Made by a program: the position numbers and the translations under genes. A model generated the notes under the pieces. That model was not told the DNA's origin and did no database searches. It saw only the letters and a program-made list of their open reading frames with translations. Below, one piece after another: positions 8,470-18,273 of a stretch of 46,839 bases of DNA; position 1 is the first letter of the stretch, and each line of letters begins with the position of its first letter. This DNA is from Desulfurococcaceae archaeon (lineage in GTDB: Archaea; Thermoproteota; Thermoprotei_A; Sulfolobales; Acidilobaceae). The stretch covers positions 1 through 46,839 of the forward strand of contig JAJHQN010000002.1 in NCBI GenBank assembly GCA_020833325.1, in the 5' to 3' direction.

Positions 8470-9477
8470 CTATCTCCGGGTTTTTAGGAGTTTGCACATG
8501 AAGAACCCCTCTGTTCCATGAATGTGAGGCCATAGTCTTACACATCTCGCTACCTCAGGGTTTAGCTTAACCCCCCTATAGTACGTTATCCCCTGTGATA
8601 GCCTAAATTCCCCATTAGGCTCTATAACGTGGATTTCACCATGTGTCTCTAATATCTTGTGTACCACATACTCCCCCTCTTCTACCGCTGTGGAGCATGC
8701 GGAGTACACTATTACCCCTCCATCAGCAACTAGTTTTACGGCCTTCTCTAGTAGACTTAGCTGGAGTTTGTGTACAGCCTTTATATCCTCTACCCTCCCC
8801 TTTCTCCTCCTCCCGGGATCCTTACGTATTATACCCTCCCCAGAGCTTGGAGCATCTAGGAGTACTCTTTCCGCTTTTATGGTTTCCGGTAGTAGCCTAG
8901 CATCCATCCTAACCGCTATGTAGTTTGTGAACCCCATCCTCTGCATGTGGGATCTAAGCGCTTTCATCCTCCTCTTCGATATATCGACTGCTACTAGCCT
9001 AGCCTTATCTCTTGTGAGTTGTAGTATCTGAGTAGCCTTTCCTCCAGGAGCTGCCGCCATATCTACTATGAGCTCCCCCGGTTTAGGATCTAATATGTAG
9101 ACTACGATCATAGAGCCTGGATCCTGTATGTAATAGTAGCCCTGTAGGTACTCATGAGTAGCCCCTACAGAGATTGGAGCTTCTAGGACTTCGAAGCCGT
9201 GGGGGGCTAGGGGTAGCTTTGCTAGCTTAAACCCTTTACCTTCAAGCCTAGACTTTAGGGTGTCGCAGTCTACTAGGTAATCGTTACACCTTATAGTCTC
9301 AGGCAACGGTCTCTCGTTAGCGTCGAGGAGCTCCGTAGCCTCCTGGTATCCTAGGGTTTCAACGTACCTATAGACTATGCTAGGCTCGTACCCGTACCTC
9401 ATAGCGAGACCTAGAATATCCTCGGTATAGGTGTAGGGGCTGAAGATTACAGAGTCTAGCTCCTTGAAACCGCTCAA
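8470..9477 (-). CDS. RNA (cytosine-C5) methyltransferase, NSUN/NOL1-NOP2-Sun family
   Basis: SAM-binding VDMAAAPGGKATQILQL, catalytic region LLDAPSSGEG and YSACS. Confidence 0.9.
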   Translation of the reverse strand: MSGFKELDSVIFSPYTYTEDILGLAMRYGYEPSIVYRYVETLGYQEATELLDANERPLPETIRCNDYLVDCDTLKSRLEGKGFKLAKLPLAPHGFEVLEAPISVGATHEYLQGYYYIQDPGSMIVVYILDPKPGELIVDMAAAPGGKATQILQLTRDKARLVAVDISKRRMKALRSHMQRMGFTNYIAVRMDARLLPETIKAERVLLDAPSSGEGIIRKDPGRRRKGRVEDIKAVHKLQLSLLEKAVKLVADGGVIVYSACSTAVEEGEYVVHKILETHGEIHVIEPNGEFRLSQGITYYRGVKLNPEVARCVRLWPHIHGTEGFFMCKLLKTRR

Positions 9478-10541
9478 CCCTCTATCACGCCAACACTTCT
9501 GGCAAGCTTGTAGGCTACATTATATTCTATCTGCTTCTCACCTAGGATCGTGTACCTCTCGGGTCTTATGGTTGGTGCTATGCTTAGAGCTCTTACAACC
9601 TCATCATCTGAGACACCGAGCTCCCTAGCTGTTACAGGGGCTCCCACGGTTTTAAGTAGCTTTCTTATCCACCTCCAGTTAAGCCTGTGGAGGCTAGCCA
9701 TTATTATCGTCCCAACCCCTACAGCCTCACCGTGTAAAGGTGGGTTTTTAGCTATCATTGTTAGAGCGTGTGCGAAGAGATGTTCCGAGCCGCTGGCAGG
9801 CCTTGTACTACCAGCAATGCACATGGAGACACCGCTGCTAACAAGTGCTTCTAGGAGGATCCTGTAGCCCTCCTCACTTCCAGCTGCTATCTCCTTATAG
9901 TATGTGCTAACATGCCTAGCGCTCATCAAAGCCAAGCTCGCAGCATACTCACCATAATACTCCCCTTTAATCATGCTAGCAAGCTTCCAGTCTCTCACAG
10001 CAGTAAACTTACCTATTAAATCCCCAAACCCAGCAACATTGTATCTACGTGGAGCCGAGGCTATGACATCAGCGTCCACAACAATAGCGTCTGGAGGCTT
10101 AGCAGGCCTTGATATAGGCTTATCGAAACCCCTAAGACTAGCGTAGGGCGACGTTATACCGTCATGGCTAGCTACTGTAGGCACGCTTACAAAGGGTTTA
10201 TCCGATACCTTAGAGGCGTATTTAGCTACATCAATAGACTTACCGCCACCCAGCCCAATTATAACATCAACCCTATCAATCTTACTCTCCTCTGCAACCT
10301 TCAAAGCTATATCGATATCAGGTTCTCTAACAACGGTAACCCACACATTAAAACCGCTCTCCTCCAAGCTATCCCTAACAATCCTATAATAGAGATTTAC
10401 AATGTTAGGCCCTGTGACAACGAGGACGCCCTTACCAATGCCATAGAGGGAGGAGAGGTGCTCACCTACACTGCTAAGAACACCCCTACCAACAACAATC
10501 CTCCTAGGTAAGTCGATTAAATGCGTAGAGCCAAACACCAT
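9474..10541 (-). CDS. egsA: sn-glycerol-1-phosphate dehydrogenase
   Basis: LPRRIVVGRGVLSSVGEHL..., IIGLGGGKSIDVAKY, SVPTVASHDGITSPYAS, HGEAVGVGTI: archaeal G1PDH signatures. Confidence 0.92.
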   Translation of the reverse strand: MVFGSTHLIDLPRRIVVGRGVLSSVGEHLSSLYGIGKGVLVVTGPNIVNLYYRIVRDSLEESGFNVWVTVVREPDIDIALKVAEESKIDRVDVIIGLGGGKSIDVAKYASKVSDKPFVSVPTVASHDGITSPYASLRGFDKPISRPAKPPDAIVVDADVIASAPRRYNVAGFGDLIGKFTAVRDWKLASMIKGEYYGEYAASLALMSARHVSTYYKEIAAGSEEGYRILLEALVSSGVSMCIAGSTRPASGSEHLFAHALTMIAKNPPLHGEAVGVGTIIMASLHRLNWRWIRKLLKTVGAPVTARELGVSDDEVVRALSIAPTIRPERYTILGEKQIEYNVAYKLARSVGVIEG

Positions 10542-10595
10542 GGTACAACCCTTTACATAATGTTAAACAATGGTATTTAAAGGTTTTAATTGATG

Positions 10596-11918
10596 TTAGA
10601 CCCCGTATATCCTAGCTATAACCTTCGAGGGCGTTTCCCAAGGGGTTACCATTATAGCGTTTACACCATGCGATCTCAGCTCTTTGATGTAGGCGTGAAC
10701 TCTCTTAACGTCACTATGCACTTTAAGCCTGTAAACAGCTCTCTCAAACGGGTTGAACCTGTGGAGTCCATAGAGTTGTGGTATTAGGATTAGGGCGTTT
10801 ATAGAGAATCCCAGGCTTCTTAGAGGTGAAAGGTTTTTAATTAAACTAGACGTAGTCTCGCTAGCAGAGGTTACGGCTATAACGTTAATCCTCTCACGCG
10901 GGCACATGGCTTTAACGTACTTAGCCATCTTCATCTTATCGCCCACTATAGCTTTAACCTCATGGCTCCCCCTTAGTATGTGATCTTCATAGTTTATGGA
11001 GGAAAGCAGTTCTATAATATTCATGTAGCCTCGCCTACCCCTCTTAAACTCTGTCCTAGCCAGTATACCCGGCCCTATTGTTAGAATTGCTGTGTAGTCA
11101 CCTCTCCTCGAAACATACTCAGCTATACTAGCTAGTATCCTGGAAGCATGCTCTAGGGGGGTTTCAAGGTATGGACCGTATAGCATTGTCTCGTCCAAGG
11201 CTAGAACGAACAACACGTAGGTTGATATCTCACTCTCAAACTCCTTTACAGCAAGCTTCCCCCTAGCTAGCGCTTTCCAGTATACCCTCCTAAGCTCGTC
11301 CTCAGGCCTATAGTCTCTAACAGAGTAGAATTCAACACCCTCACCAGGCCTCCTAGACCTCGATATACCTGATGCCCTACTAGCTTGGAGTAAGGCTCTT
11401 AGCACCCTCTCACTTGCAAAAGGCCTAATCCTAACCTCTAGCACGGGTCCTAAGCTTAGCTCAACACCCCTGTAGAGCCCGAGAGGATCTCTTAGAACAG
11501 CTCTCAAAGGCCCTATCCTGTGAAGCCCAACTCTTCCTTTAAACGACACCCTATACCCTACACACCCCCTAGGCGGGATAGCTATCAGACCCCCCCTCGA
11601 CCCCTTGGAGAGCTTCAGGTACTGTGGGTAGTTTAGAGAGAGCTCAACTACAGCTATAGGTATGATGCTATTGTTACACAGCTCGTACTCCACATCAACA
11701 TCCCCACCCTCAACACGCCCTTTATAAGAACCTCTAACACTACATGTTGCAAGAGCTCCTTGAGCTAAAGTTACATAGACTCTGGAAGCTATAGCTAGGA
11801 TTATCAGTGAAAGCCCTAGGACCCCAGTTCTAGCAGTACCCACTATATCGAAGGCTACGAAGAGCCCGCCTACGAGTATTAAAGCTAGTAGCCGCCTAGT
11901 AGCATTAACTACCTCCAC
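10596..11918 (-). CDS. DUF58 domain protein
   Basis: DPLGLYRG..., GEGVEFYSVRDYRPEDELRRVYWKALARGKLAVKEFE is the DUF58 core; next to MoxR. Confidence 0.85.
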   Translation of the reverse strand: MEVVNATRRLLALILVGGLFVAFDIVGTARTGVLGLSLIILAIASRVYVTLAQGALATCSVRGSYKGRVEGGDVDVEYELCNNSIIPIAVVELSLNYPQYLKLSKGSRGGLIAIPPRGCVGYRVSFKGRVGLHRIGPLRAVLRDPLGLYRGVELSLGPVLEVRIRPFASERVLRALLQASRASGISRSRRPGEGVEFYSVRDYRPEDELRRVYWKALARGKLAVKEFESEISTYVLFVLALDETMLYGPYLETPLEHASRILASIAEYVSRRGDYTAILTIGPGILARTEFKRGRRGYMNIIELLSSINYEDHILRGSHEVKAIVGDKMKMAKYVKAMCPRERINVIAVTSASETTSSLIKNLSPLRSLGFSINALILIPQLYGLHRFNPFERAVYRLKVHSDVKRVHAYIKELRSHGVNAIMVTPWETPSKVIARIYGV

Positions 11919-13341
11919 CTACCCTCAAACCCCTCTCTACAATCAGTTCTAGCCTAGAGGGTGTGGCTATGGAGACCCCGAGAGGCTCTAGTATCCTCTC
12001 ACTCAACAATATAGCCTTCCTGGCAACCCTACCCCAGAGCACTATTGGAGGCCATAGCGACTGCTTTGTAGCCCTCCTATAGTATTTAACCATGAAACCT
12101 CTAAATCTCTCAGCCTCCACCGCATTGATACCAAGTGTTTCTAGAACCTGAGGTAGCCTTGGATCTTCGAGAGAGGAGCCTGTAAGGGTTCTAAGTATGG
12201 AGTCAACCATATTATATAATGTTATGAAGTCCTGTTTGGTAATCTTAGCACCCTGGGATAAGAGATGCCTCCTAAACTCTCCGAAGCCGTACCAGTCTAC
12301 CTCTGTAACATCCTCAAGCATACTATCTCTAACCCTCCTCTCCCTAGCTACCATTAACGCTACTAAGATCGCTGAAACCACTACTATGAAACCTTTGAAG
12401 TAGGGGTTTAGCTCGATAAGACTTCTAATACTGTAATCGATGAGGTTGAGGAGTGGAGGTAACCACGTCGACGGATGGAGTATTTTAGCTAGAAAGGATA
12501 ACATTACATCTACAATGTTTAGTAGGCTTATAAGCCTTCTATCGTTACTCCTCAAAACCTCAACAGGATCTAAGCCCATGTATTTAGAGGCCTCCATCAA
12601 CACTATGCACTCACCAGGTACCCCGCATAGGTGTGATATAGTGGATTTCATGAAGCTAAGAGAGTACTCCCCAACACTAGACTCAAGAACCTGGTTTAAA
12701 AACAGCGATCCATCCCCTACGACAACCACCTCAACCCCTCCAATGTTCTCATAGTAAGCTATGGGAGTTCCTAGGACCTCCACAAATCCTATGGGCTCTA
12801 GGTTACTGGAGGTTTGTAGAGGATTAACGGCCGATGCCTTATCCAATAGTACCCTCCCGCTCCAGCCCCACGGCGTGCTCAGGTTGGCTATCAAGCTGTA
12901 AGGTTGTAGTATGGCTCCCGAGATCCTCAAACTAGAACCTATACCCTCTAGGACTTTATTCGATTCCACACCCTCATCTGCAACGAGTAAGCTAAACTTC
13001 TTACAGGAGCTCCTCAGATAACTTATAGACTCTAGATCTTCATTAGTGTAGGGAGTTTCAGGTGATACTATGAGGATCACCACGCTCACGTTACACGGGC
13101 TTAGGACCTGCCTTAGGTAGCCCCAGTTTGTTGCAGGGATTACAGTGTAATTCTCTCTAAGCTTCTGGTAGAGTATTGAAGTTCCGAGGGGCCCATTGTT
13201 ACCCGGGTATGCCCCTGGAGCTGTTAGAACCTGTAGAGGGCCTTTCTCTAGGAGTGCTACTAAGCCTATTATTGTTAAAGCTAGGATTAGAAGTCCTGGA
13301 ACTAGTACTTCTCTGCTCCTACTTACCCTCACTTTCAACAC
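11905..13341 (-). CDS. DUF4350-like membrane protein
   Basis: N-terminal TM, GTSILYQKLRENYTV..., second TM near residues 320-335; position between MoxR and DUF58 genes. Confidence 0.6.
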   Translation of the reverse strand: MLKVRVSRSREVLVPGLLILALTIIGLVALLEKGPLQVLTAPGAYPGNNGPLGTSILYQKLRENYTVIPATNWGYLRQVLSPCNVSVVILIVSPETPYTNEDLESISYLRSSCKKFSLLVADEGVESNKVLEGIGSSLRISGAILQPYSLIANLSTPWGWSGRVLLDKASAVNPLQTSSNLEPIGFVEVLGTPIAYYENIGGVEVVVVGDGSLFLNQVLESSVGEYSLSFMKSTISHLCGVPGECIVLMEASKYMGLDPVEVLRSNDRRLISLLNIVDVMLSFLAKILHPSTWLPPLLNLIDYSIRSLIELNPYFKGFIVVVSAILVALMVARERRVRDSMLEDVTEVDWYGFGEFRRHLLSQGAKITKQDFITLYNMVDSILRTLTGSSLEDPRLPQVLETLGINAVEAERFRGFMVKYYRRATKQSLWPPIVLWGRVARKAILLSERILEPLGVSIATPSRLELIVERGLRVGGGS

Positions 13342-13564
13342 CTTTGCTTAGACTATATACGTAGGCTGAGAGTCTAAGGGCGTAGAGTGAGCTTGAGAGG
13401 AGTGTGAACCCTATGAGGGCTGAGAGGAGCGATGTAGCTATAAACCCTCTCTCCATATAGCTAATAGACCATAGTAGGAATAGACCTGATGCTATCAGGA
13501 GTACGAGCGAGATTACTAGGTAGACAAGCCATCTAACCTCTACACTAACCCTAAACCTAGCCAT
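13319..13564 (-). CDS. Small membrane protein of MoxR/DUF58 cluster
   Basis: 81 aa, two hydrophobic stretches, translationally compact with neighbours. Confidence 0.6.
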   Translation of the reverse strand: MARFRVSVEVRWLVYLVISLVLLIASGLFLLWSISYMERGFIATSLLSALIGFTLLSSSLYALRLSAYVYSLSKGVESEGK

Positions 13565-13574
13565 AGAGGTTCAC

Positions 13575-14498
13575 CTAGGGCCTGGGAACGGGGACTTTGC
13601 CGAGAACCTCCTTGATAACAGCCTCCGGTTTCACCCCCTCAACCTCATACTCTGGGTTTAATATTATCCTATGTGCTAGAGCTGGGATAGCCACGGCTTT
13701 AACATCATCTGGTATAACATAACTCCTATTGCTTATATATGCCCATGCCTTAGCAAGCCTTACTATGGCTATCCCCGCTCTAGGGGAGCCCCCTAGTTTT
13801 ACTGAAGGATGTCTCCTAGACTCCTCAACTATCCTAGCTATATACTCGTATATGGAGTCGTCCACCCTAACACTTGAAGCCCCCCTAATAGCTTCTAAAA
13901 CATCCTCTCTGCTCATTATTGGTTTGAGGTTTAGTATAGCCTCTTCTATCTCATCAGCTCTCCTAAGAATCTCTATGAACCCTTTTGTTGATGGGTAGCC
14001 TACAGGGATCCTAGCTATGAACCTGTCCAGCTGAGCCTCAGGTAGTGGAAACACCCCCTCAAACTCTATAGGGTTCTGTGTCGCTATTACCATGAAAGGC
14101 TCCTCCAACGGCATGGTAACACCCTCCACTGTAACCTGCCTCTCCTGCATAGCCTCTAGGAGGGCTGACTGTGTTCTAGGCGAAGCTCTGTTAATCTCAT
14201 CTACGAGGAGTATGTTAGCGAATATAGGCCCTTTTCTGAGCTTAAACTCCCCAGTTTTCTGATCGAATACGAAACCCCCTGTTACATCGCTTGGTAGCAG
14301 GTCTGGTGTCATCTGGATCCTCTTAAATGTGAGGTTTAGGAGTGATGCTATTGTTTTAGCTGTATATGTCTTTGCAACACCGGGAACACCTTCTAGTAGT
14401 GCGTGGCCGCGGGCTAGGAGTGATGCTAGGATTAGTCTAACCTCGCTATCCCTTTCTACTAGAATACTACTAGCTTTCTCTACCACGACCGATATCAT
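13575..14498 (-). CDS. MoxR-family AAA+ ATPase
   Basis: LLEGVPGVAKTYTAKTIA, LLVDEINRASPRTQSALLEAMQERQVTVEG, ATQNPIEFEGVFPLPEAQLDRF. Confidence 0.95.
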   Translation of the reverse strand: MISVVVEKASSILVERDSEVRLILASLLARGHALLEGVPGVAKTYTAKTIASLLNLTFKRIQMTPDLLPSDVTGGFVFDQKTGEFKLRKGPIFANILLVDEINRASPRTQSALLEAMQERQVTVEGVTMPLEEPFMVIATQNPIEFEGVFPLPEAQLDRFIARIPVGYPSTKGFIEILRRADEIEEAILNLKPIMSREDVLEAIRGASSVRVDDSIYEYIARIVEESRRHPSVKLGGSPRAGIAIVRLAKAWAYISNRSYVIPDDVKAVAIPALAHRIILNPEYEVEGVKPEAVIKEVLGKVPVPRP

Positions 14499-15627
14499 GA
14501 ACCCTCCGACCTCTCAACTCTACCAGCTCATTGTAAAACCTAAGAGCTTGCTCTTCAACCTCCCTTCCTCTTAAACCTGCGTAGCGGTAGAGCTCATAGC
14601 TCAATGTTAGATTCTCGAAAGGCACTATAAGGTTACCTAGCCTACTCTGAACGTCAGCGAGATACTCTCTATGTGTTGTAGAAACGCCCATCACAACACC
14701 ACTTACACCTTCAACTATCTTCACGGAGCTCCAGTAAAGTCTAGGGACTAGTGGAGCGCCACCCAACCCCCCTACGCTTCCACCCTCTTTAGTAATGCTA
14801 CCCAGCATGCTACCTAGCAAGGCTCCAAGCCTTTGAGAGTTGAAGAGGATTAGGGATGCTAGGATGGCGAGTAGAAAGAGTAAAACTATATCAGAGGAGA
14901 CGCTAGGTAGCTCGAATCTAACACTAGGGCCTTTAATCTCTAAATTCCCCCTCTCGACGTTAGAGCTCAAGCTTAAAGCCTGAGACTCTCTATAGAGTGC
15001 ACTCAACCTTTCTATCAACTCGGAAAGAAGACCTCTCTTGGAAGCCTCAACTATGATATCCCTTAGAGCCTCAACCTGCTTCCTCTCAACATAAGAGCTC
15101 TCAGGACTACCAGTCCTCTCAATAATCCTCTTTAAGATCTCCAAGGCGGCCATGTAGGCTTGCGGTGAGAGAGATCCTCTCCTATACGCGTCCTCCAACG
15201 TAGCTACTAGCTTATCTACATCTGAGGGGCTAACATAACCTCCTGTTGTATTAAGAGCCTCTAGTAAACCTCTAATACTCGTATCGTTGATCAGACTAAG
15301 TAACTCTTTATTGTTCATGGTGTTTAGGCTGGACACGTTAAACCCGGTAGAGTTGTAGAGGAGGGACTGCACAATCCTAGCTGAAAGCTCGTCTTGCTCC
15401 ACGCATTCAAGGGTACCACACTCCAAGAGCCTCTCAAGAGCTCTCCTCATATCAGGCGAGGCTACTTTAAGTAAATCACTTATACTGGAAACATTGAGTA
15501 TACCGGGAAACCCTGGAGTATGCCTACTCTCTAAAACCTCTACAGAATCAGCCTGAGAGCTCTGGGAGGCTAAAGCTGATACAGGCAGTATGAAGACCAG
15601 CATGGTTAAAGCTATCAATCTTAACAT
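14470..15627 (-). CDS. DUF4129-like secreted/membrane protein
   Basis: Signal peptide, central TM, C-terminal LTLSYELYRYAGLRGREVEEQALRFYNELVELR; start of MoxR cluster. Confidence 0.6.
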   Translation of the reverse strand: MLRLIALTMLVFILPVSALASQSSQADSVEVLESRHTPGFPGILNVSSISDLLKVASPDMRRALERLLECGTLECVEQDELSARIVQSLLYNSTGFNVSSLNTMNNKELLSLINDTSIRGLLEALNTTGGYVSPSDVDKLVATLEDAYRRGSLSPQAYMAALEILKRIIERTGSPESSYVERKQVEALRDIIVEASKRGLLSELIERLSALYRESQALSLSSNVERGNLEIKGPSVRFELPSVSSDIVLLFLLAILASLILFNSQRLGALLGSMLGSITKEGGSVGGLGGAPLVPRLYWSSVKIVEGVSGVVMGVSTTHREYLADVQSRLGNLIVPFENLTLSYELYRYAGLRGREVEEQALRFYNELVELRGRRVHDIGRGRES

Positions 15628-15686
15628 CTATAAATCCAACCCCGAACACTACGGTCAGCGCGGAGGCCTAAATATTTATGACCCCT

Positions 15687-15707
15687 CCCCGCCCTTGAAG
15701 GGCGGGG
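15687..15707. repeat. Hairpin CCCCGCCC-TTGAA-GGGCGGGG
   Basis: Perfect 8-bp stem; degenerate related copies at about 15804-15827 and 15930-15951. Confidence 0.6.
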
Positions 15708-15809
15708 TTTCGAACCTCTGGGTCTAGGGTGTTACCCCTCCGGGTGGGGGTTATGGTTTCAAACATCTCATCTAGGCCCGGGGGTACTCTATGCTCTGAG
15801 TGCTTGAAG

Positions 15810-15827
15810 GCGGGGTTCAAACCCCGC
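15810..15827. repeat. Hairpin GCGGGGTT-CA-AACCCCGC, related to 15687 element
   Basis: Preceded by CTTGAAGG as in the first copy. Confidence 0.5.
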
Positions 15828-15929
15828 AACCCCCAAGCCCTCGACTCCAGCTAAACCTCATCACCACACTAGCAGTATGCTCCCGAGGGGTTTAAAAGCC
15901 TTAACGCTCTAAAGCTGTGTGTGAACTCT

Positions 15930-15951
15930 ACCCCGTCTTGAAAGGCGAGGT
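15930..15951. repeat. Degenerate copy ACCCCGTCTTGAAAGGCGAGGT
   Basis: Aligns by eye with CCCCGCCCTTGAAGGGCGGGGT. Confidence 0.45.
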
Positions 15952-16060
15952 TTGCTAAGCTTAAGTATCAGGCCCGGTTTCCCCGTCATTCCATTCTCGC
16001 GTGCTAGCCTTCTAACTCGTGGTTATTACTTGCGAGTTATGTGGATTTAAATTATCTTCC

Positions 16061-16726
16061 TTAGGGCGGTCTTATATCTTGTGCTGTTCTGAGGATCATG
16101 TTCTTAGCTAGTATATGTAGTATTAGTAGGGTGGCCACGGCTGTTAGGGATATCAGTGTTATAATGAGGGGGGTTGTTAGGCCTTGTGGGTTTTGGTTGG
16201 CGTAGATGGGTATGTATGGTAGTTGTAGGATTGAGGCTACTGCTAGCACTAAGTGTGCGCTTCTACGTAGTATAAGTAGGAGGCCTCCAATGCTTACGCC
16301 TGTTGCAAGCGTTGATATGGTTGTGGGTATTAGTAGTCCTAGTCTAAGCGCATTAACCGTTAATAGCACTCCAACACCCATCACTATAAGTGCTGTTATA
16401 AGCCTACCTAGGATTACGTTTATGTAGGCTATTGTTGCACGTGCCTCCAAGGGTTTAAGGGTTTTATCGAGCTCCAAGTAAAGATCCATTGTTGACGTTA
16501 TATCACCTTCCTCAACGCTCCTAAGCATCTTAATACCGTAACCTCTCATGTAAACCTCAAATTCTAACCCTAAGATCTCACCCTTAGCTAGAAGCCTCTC
16601 CGCCCTAGATACGAGATCGTTTAAACGGCTATGAACAATCCTCCAGCTTTCATCGACCCTAGACCTTTCATAAGCTAAGGCTAGAGCCTTATAAAGCTCA
16701 GGTAACTCGTAAACCAAACGTGACAC
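16061..16726 (-). CDS. Hypothetical membrane protein
   Basis: 221 aa, several C-terminal hydrophobic segments; tandem with cytidine deaminase gene. Confidence 0.6.
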   Translation of the reverse strand: MSRLVYELPELYKALALAYERSRVDESWRIVHSRLNDLVSRAERLLAKGEILGLEFEVYMRGYGIKMLRSVEEGDITSTMDLYLELDKTLKPLEARATIAYINVILGRLITALIVMGVGVLLTVNALRLGLLIPTTISTLATGVSIGGLLLILRRSAHLVLAVASILQLPYIPIYANQNPQGLTTPLIITLISLTAVATLLILHILAKNMILRTAQDIRPP

Positions 16727-16727
16727 C

Positions 16728-17189
16728 TCACAACCTAAAAGGCCTTGGTAGCAACTCTGCTAAGGCGAAGCTCTCGCAGAGCCCACCACCAACATGCACG
16801 TAGACTCTCAAACCACCCTCATCGAATGCTGAGAGAGCTTGAAGACAAGCACCACATGGAATAGGGGGAGGGGGCTTACTAGTATATACTAAGATCTCCT
16901 TAAACCTCCTCGCTCCCGCTGTTACGGCACTAAAAAGTGCTACCCTCTCAGCACAAACAGTTAAACCGTAAGATGGATTCTCCACGTTAACTCCTACAAA
17001 AACTCTATCATGCACGTCTCTCAAAACAGCTACAACCCTATAACCAGAGTATGGAGCGTAAGCGTTATCAACATAAGTCGTAGCAAGCGAGAGTAGATCC
17101 TCCGGGCATCCTAACACCAATACCTCCCACCACATGAGGATGGCCGAACAAAACCTAATAGCCTTTACACGGGCATCTCCTTCTCCCAT
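16728..17189 (-). CDS. cdd: Cytidine deaminase
   Basis: NAYAPYSGYRVVAVL, TVCAERVALFSAV, PPIPCGACLQALSAF. Confidence 0.92.
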   Translation of the reverse strand: MGEGDARVKAIRFCSAILMWWEVLVLGCPEDLLSLATTYVDNAYAPYSGYRVVAVLRDVHDRVFVGVNVENPSYGLTVCAERVALFSAVTAGARRFKEILVYTSKPPPPIPCGACLQALSAFDEGGLRVYVHVGGGLCESFALAELLPRPFRL

Positions 17190-17599
17190 ATGGGTTTTCC
17201 TTTTGATGTTGGTGGTGCTAGCCAGTCTATTACATCTTGTGGGTTACTATGGTGTATTGTAACTCTTATTGCTCCTAGCGGTGATTCGTGATCTCCATCG
17301 ACGAAGCTAAGTTTCCCGGCGTATGCGGCTTGCTTGTGGAGGTGGAATGTGATTGTTGTTTCTCGAACTCCTTTCTTTAATGTGCTTCTAGCTGCATCTA
17401 ATATCCTTTCAGATCTTAGTGCTCTATGTAGCTTAGCTAGGCATGCGAGGTTATTTGATGTTACTACTAGGATCCTAGTGCCTCCCATGTGAACTGTTTC
17501 TACCTTTTCAACGTCGAAGAAGTTGGTTATCGCTTTTAACACTTTATCCTCATCCTCTGTGGGTCTAACCTCGGCCTCCACTACAACCTTTGATGGCAT
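17165..17599 (-). CDS. UPF0201 (COG1325) RNA-binding-like protein
   Basis: VEVEAEVRPTEDEDKV-type start, FHLHKQAAYAGKLSFVDGDHESPLGAIRVTI, TPPTSKGKPI-type tail. Confidence 0.8.
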   Translation of the reverse strand: MPSKVVVEAEVRPTEDEDKVLKAITNFFDVEKVETVHMGGTRILVVTSNNLACLAKLHRALRSERILDAARSTLKKGVRETTITFHLHKQAAYAGKLSFVDGDHESPLGAIRVTIHHSNPQDVIDWLAPPTSKGKPIWEKEMPV

Positions 17600-18134
17600 T
17601 TCCTATCTCACCAGCCACCTTTTCAGCCTCCTCCTTCAACCTATCTAGTGTTGAGTTATTAACTATCATGTAGTCAGCTAAGGCTATCACGTTTCCGATA
17701 CCTAGTCTGAGGTTGGCTTCATCTCTTAGCCTGAACTCATCGAGCCCCCCCACATCCCCCTCCCTCCTCCTCAATATCAACCTCTGGTATCTGAGGTTTG
17801 GAGGTGAGTGTACCGCTACAATATAGACCCTCCCTAGGCTGGAGAGAACTCTAACCTCCTCCAGACTCCTAACACCATCTATGATAACGCCTTGAGAGCC
17901 GAGGCTCCTAGCTCTCTCCACCACTAGCTCTGCAACAGCACCTGGCCCGCTTAATCTCCTAAGCTCCTCGGCAACCATCTCAACGTTGTATACTGTAAGC
18001 TCTAAACCCCTCCTAACCACCTCCTCTCTAACAATATCACCCATTACTAGTAGAGGGTAGCCCAGCTTCTCGGCCAGCACCCTAGCAACAGTACTCTTAC
18101 CACTACCAGGCATCCCTGTAACAACCACCACCAT
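17565..18134 (-). CDS. UPF0200 P-loop nucleotide kinase
   Basis: MVVVVTGMPGSGKSTVARVLAEKLGYPLLVMGDIVREEV. The ORF track extends to 18230, but ATG at 18134 fits the family start. Confidence 0.8.
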   Translation of the reverse strand: MVVVVTGMPGSGKSTVARVLAEKLGYPLLVMGDIVREEVVRRGLELTVYNVEMVAEELRRLSGPGAVAELVVERARSLGSQGVIIDGVRSLEEVRVLSSLGRVYIVAVHSPPNLRYQRLILRRREGDVGGLDEFRLRDEANLRLGIGNVIALADYMIVNNSTLDRLKEEAEKVAGEIGNAIKGCSGGRG

Positions 18135-18184
18135 CAACGCTATAACCCTAGGGTGAATCAGGCCTTCTAAGCTTAAATCTCGCA

Positions 18185-18208
18185 TCGTTGATTTACGTAA
18201 ATCAACGA
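18185..18208. promoter_or_regulatory. Perfect 24-bp palindrome TCGTTGATTTACGTAAATCAACGA, candidate operator
   Basis: Self-reverse-complementary; in the divergent intergenic region between UPF0200 kinase (start 18134, -) and PRTase (start 18274, +). Confidence 0.75.
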
Positions 18209-18273
18209 ACTCTTTTGACGGCAAACACAAAAACCTTTTATATAGTCTAGAGGATAGGGTTCACGGGGGCGAG

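Noticed and set aside
15804-15830. GGCGGGGTTCAAACCCCGC looks like a tRNA T-arm, and GGTTTCGAACC at about 15706 likewise
   Set aside because: No acceptor, D or anticodon arms can be placed around either; the loop is too short for a standard T-loop with 5-bp stem. Treated as a hairpin repeat.
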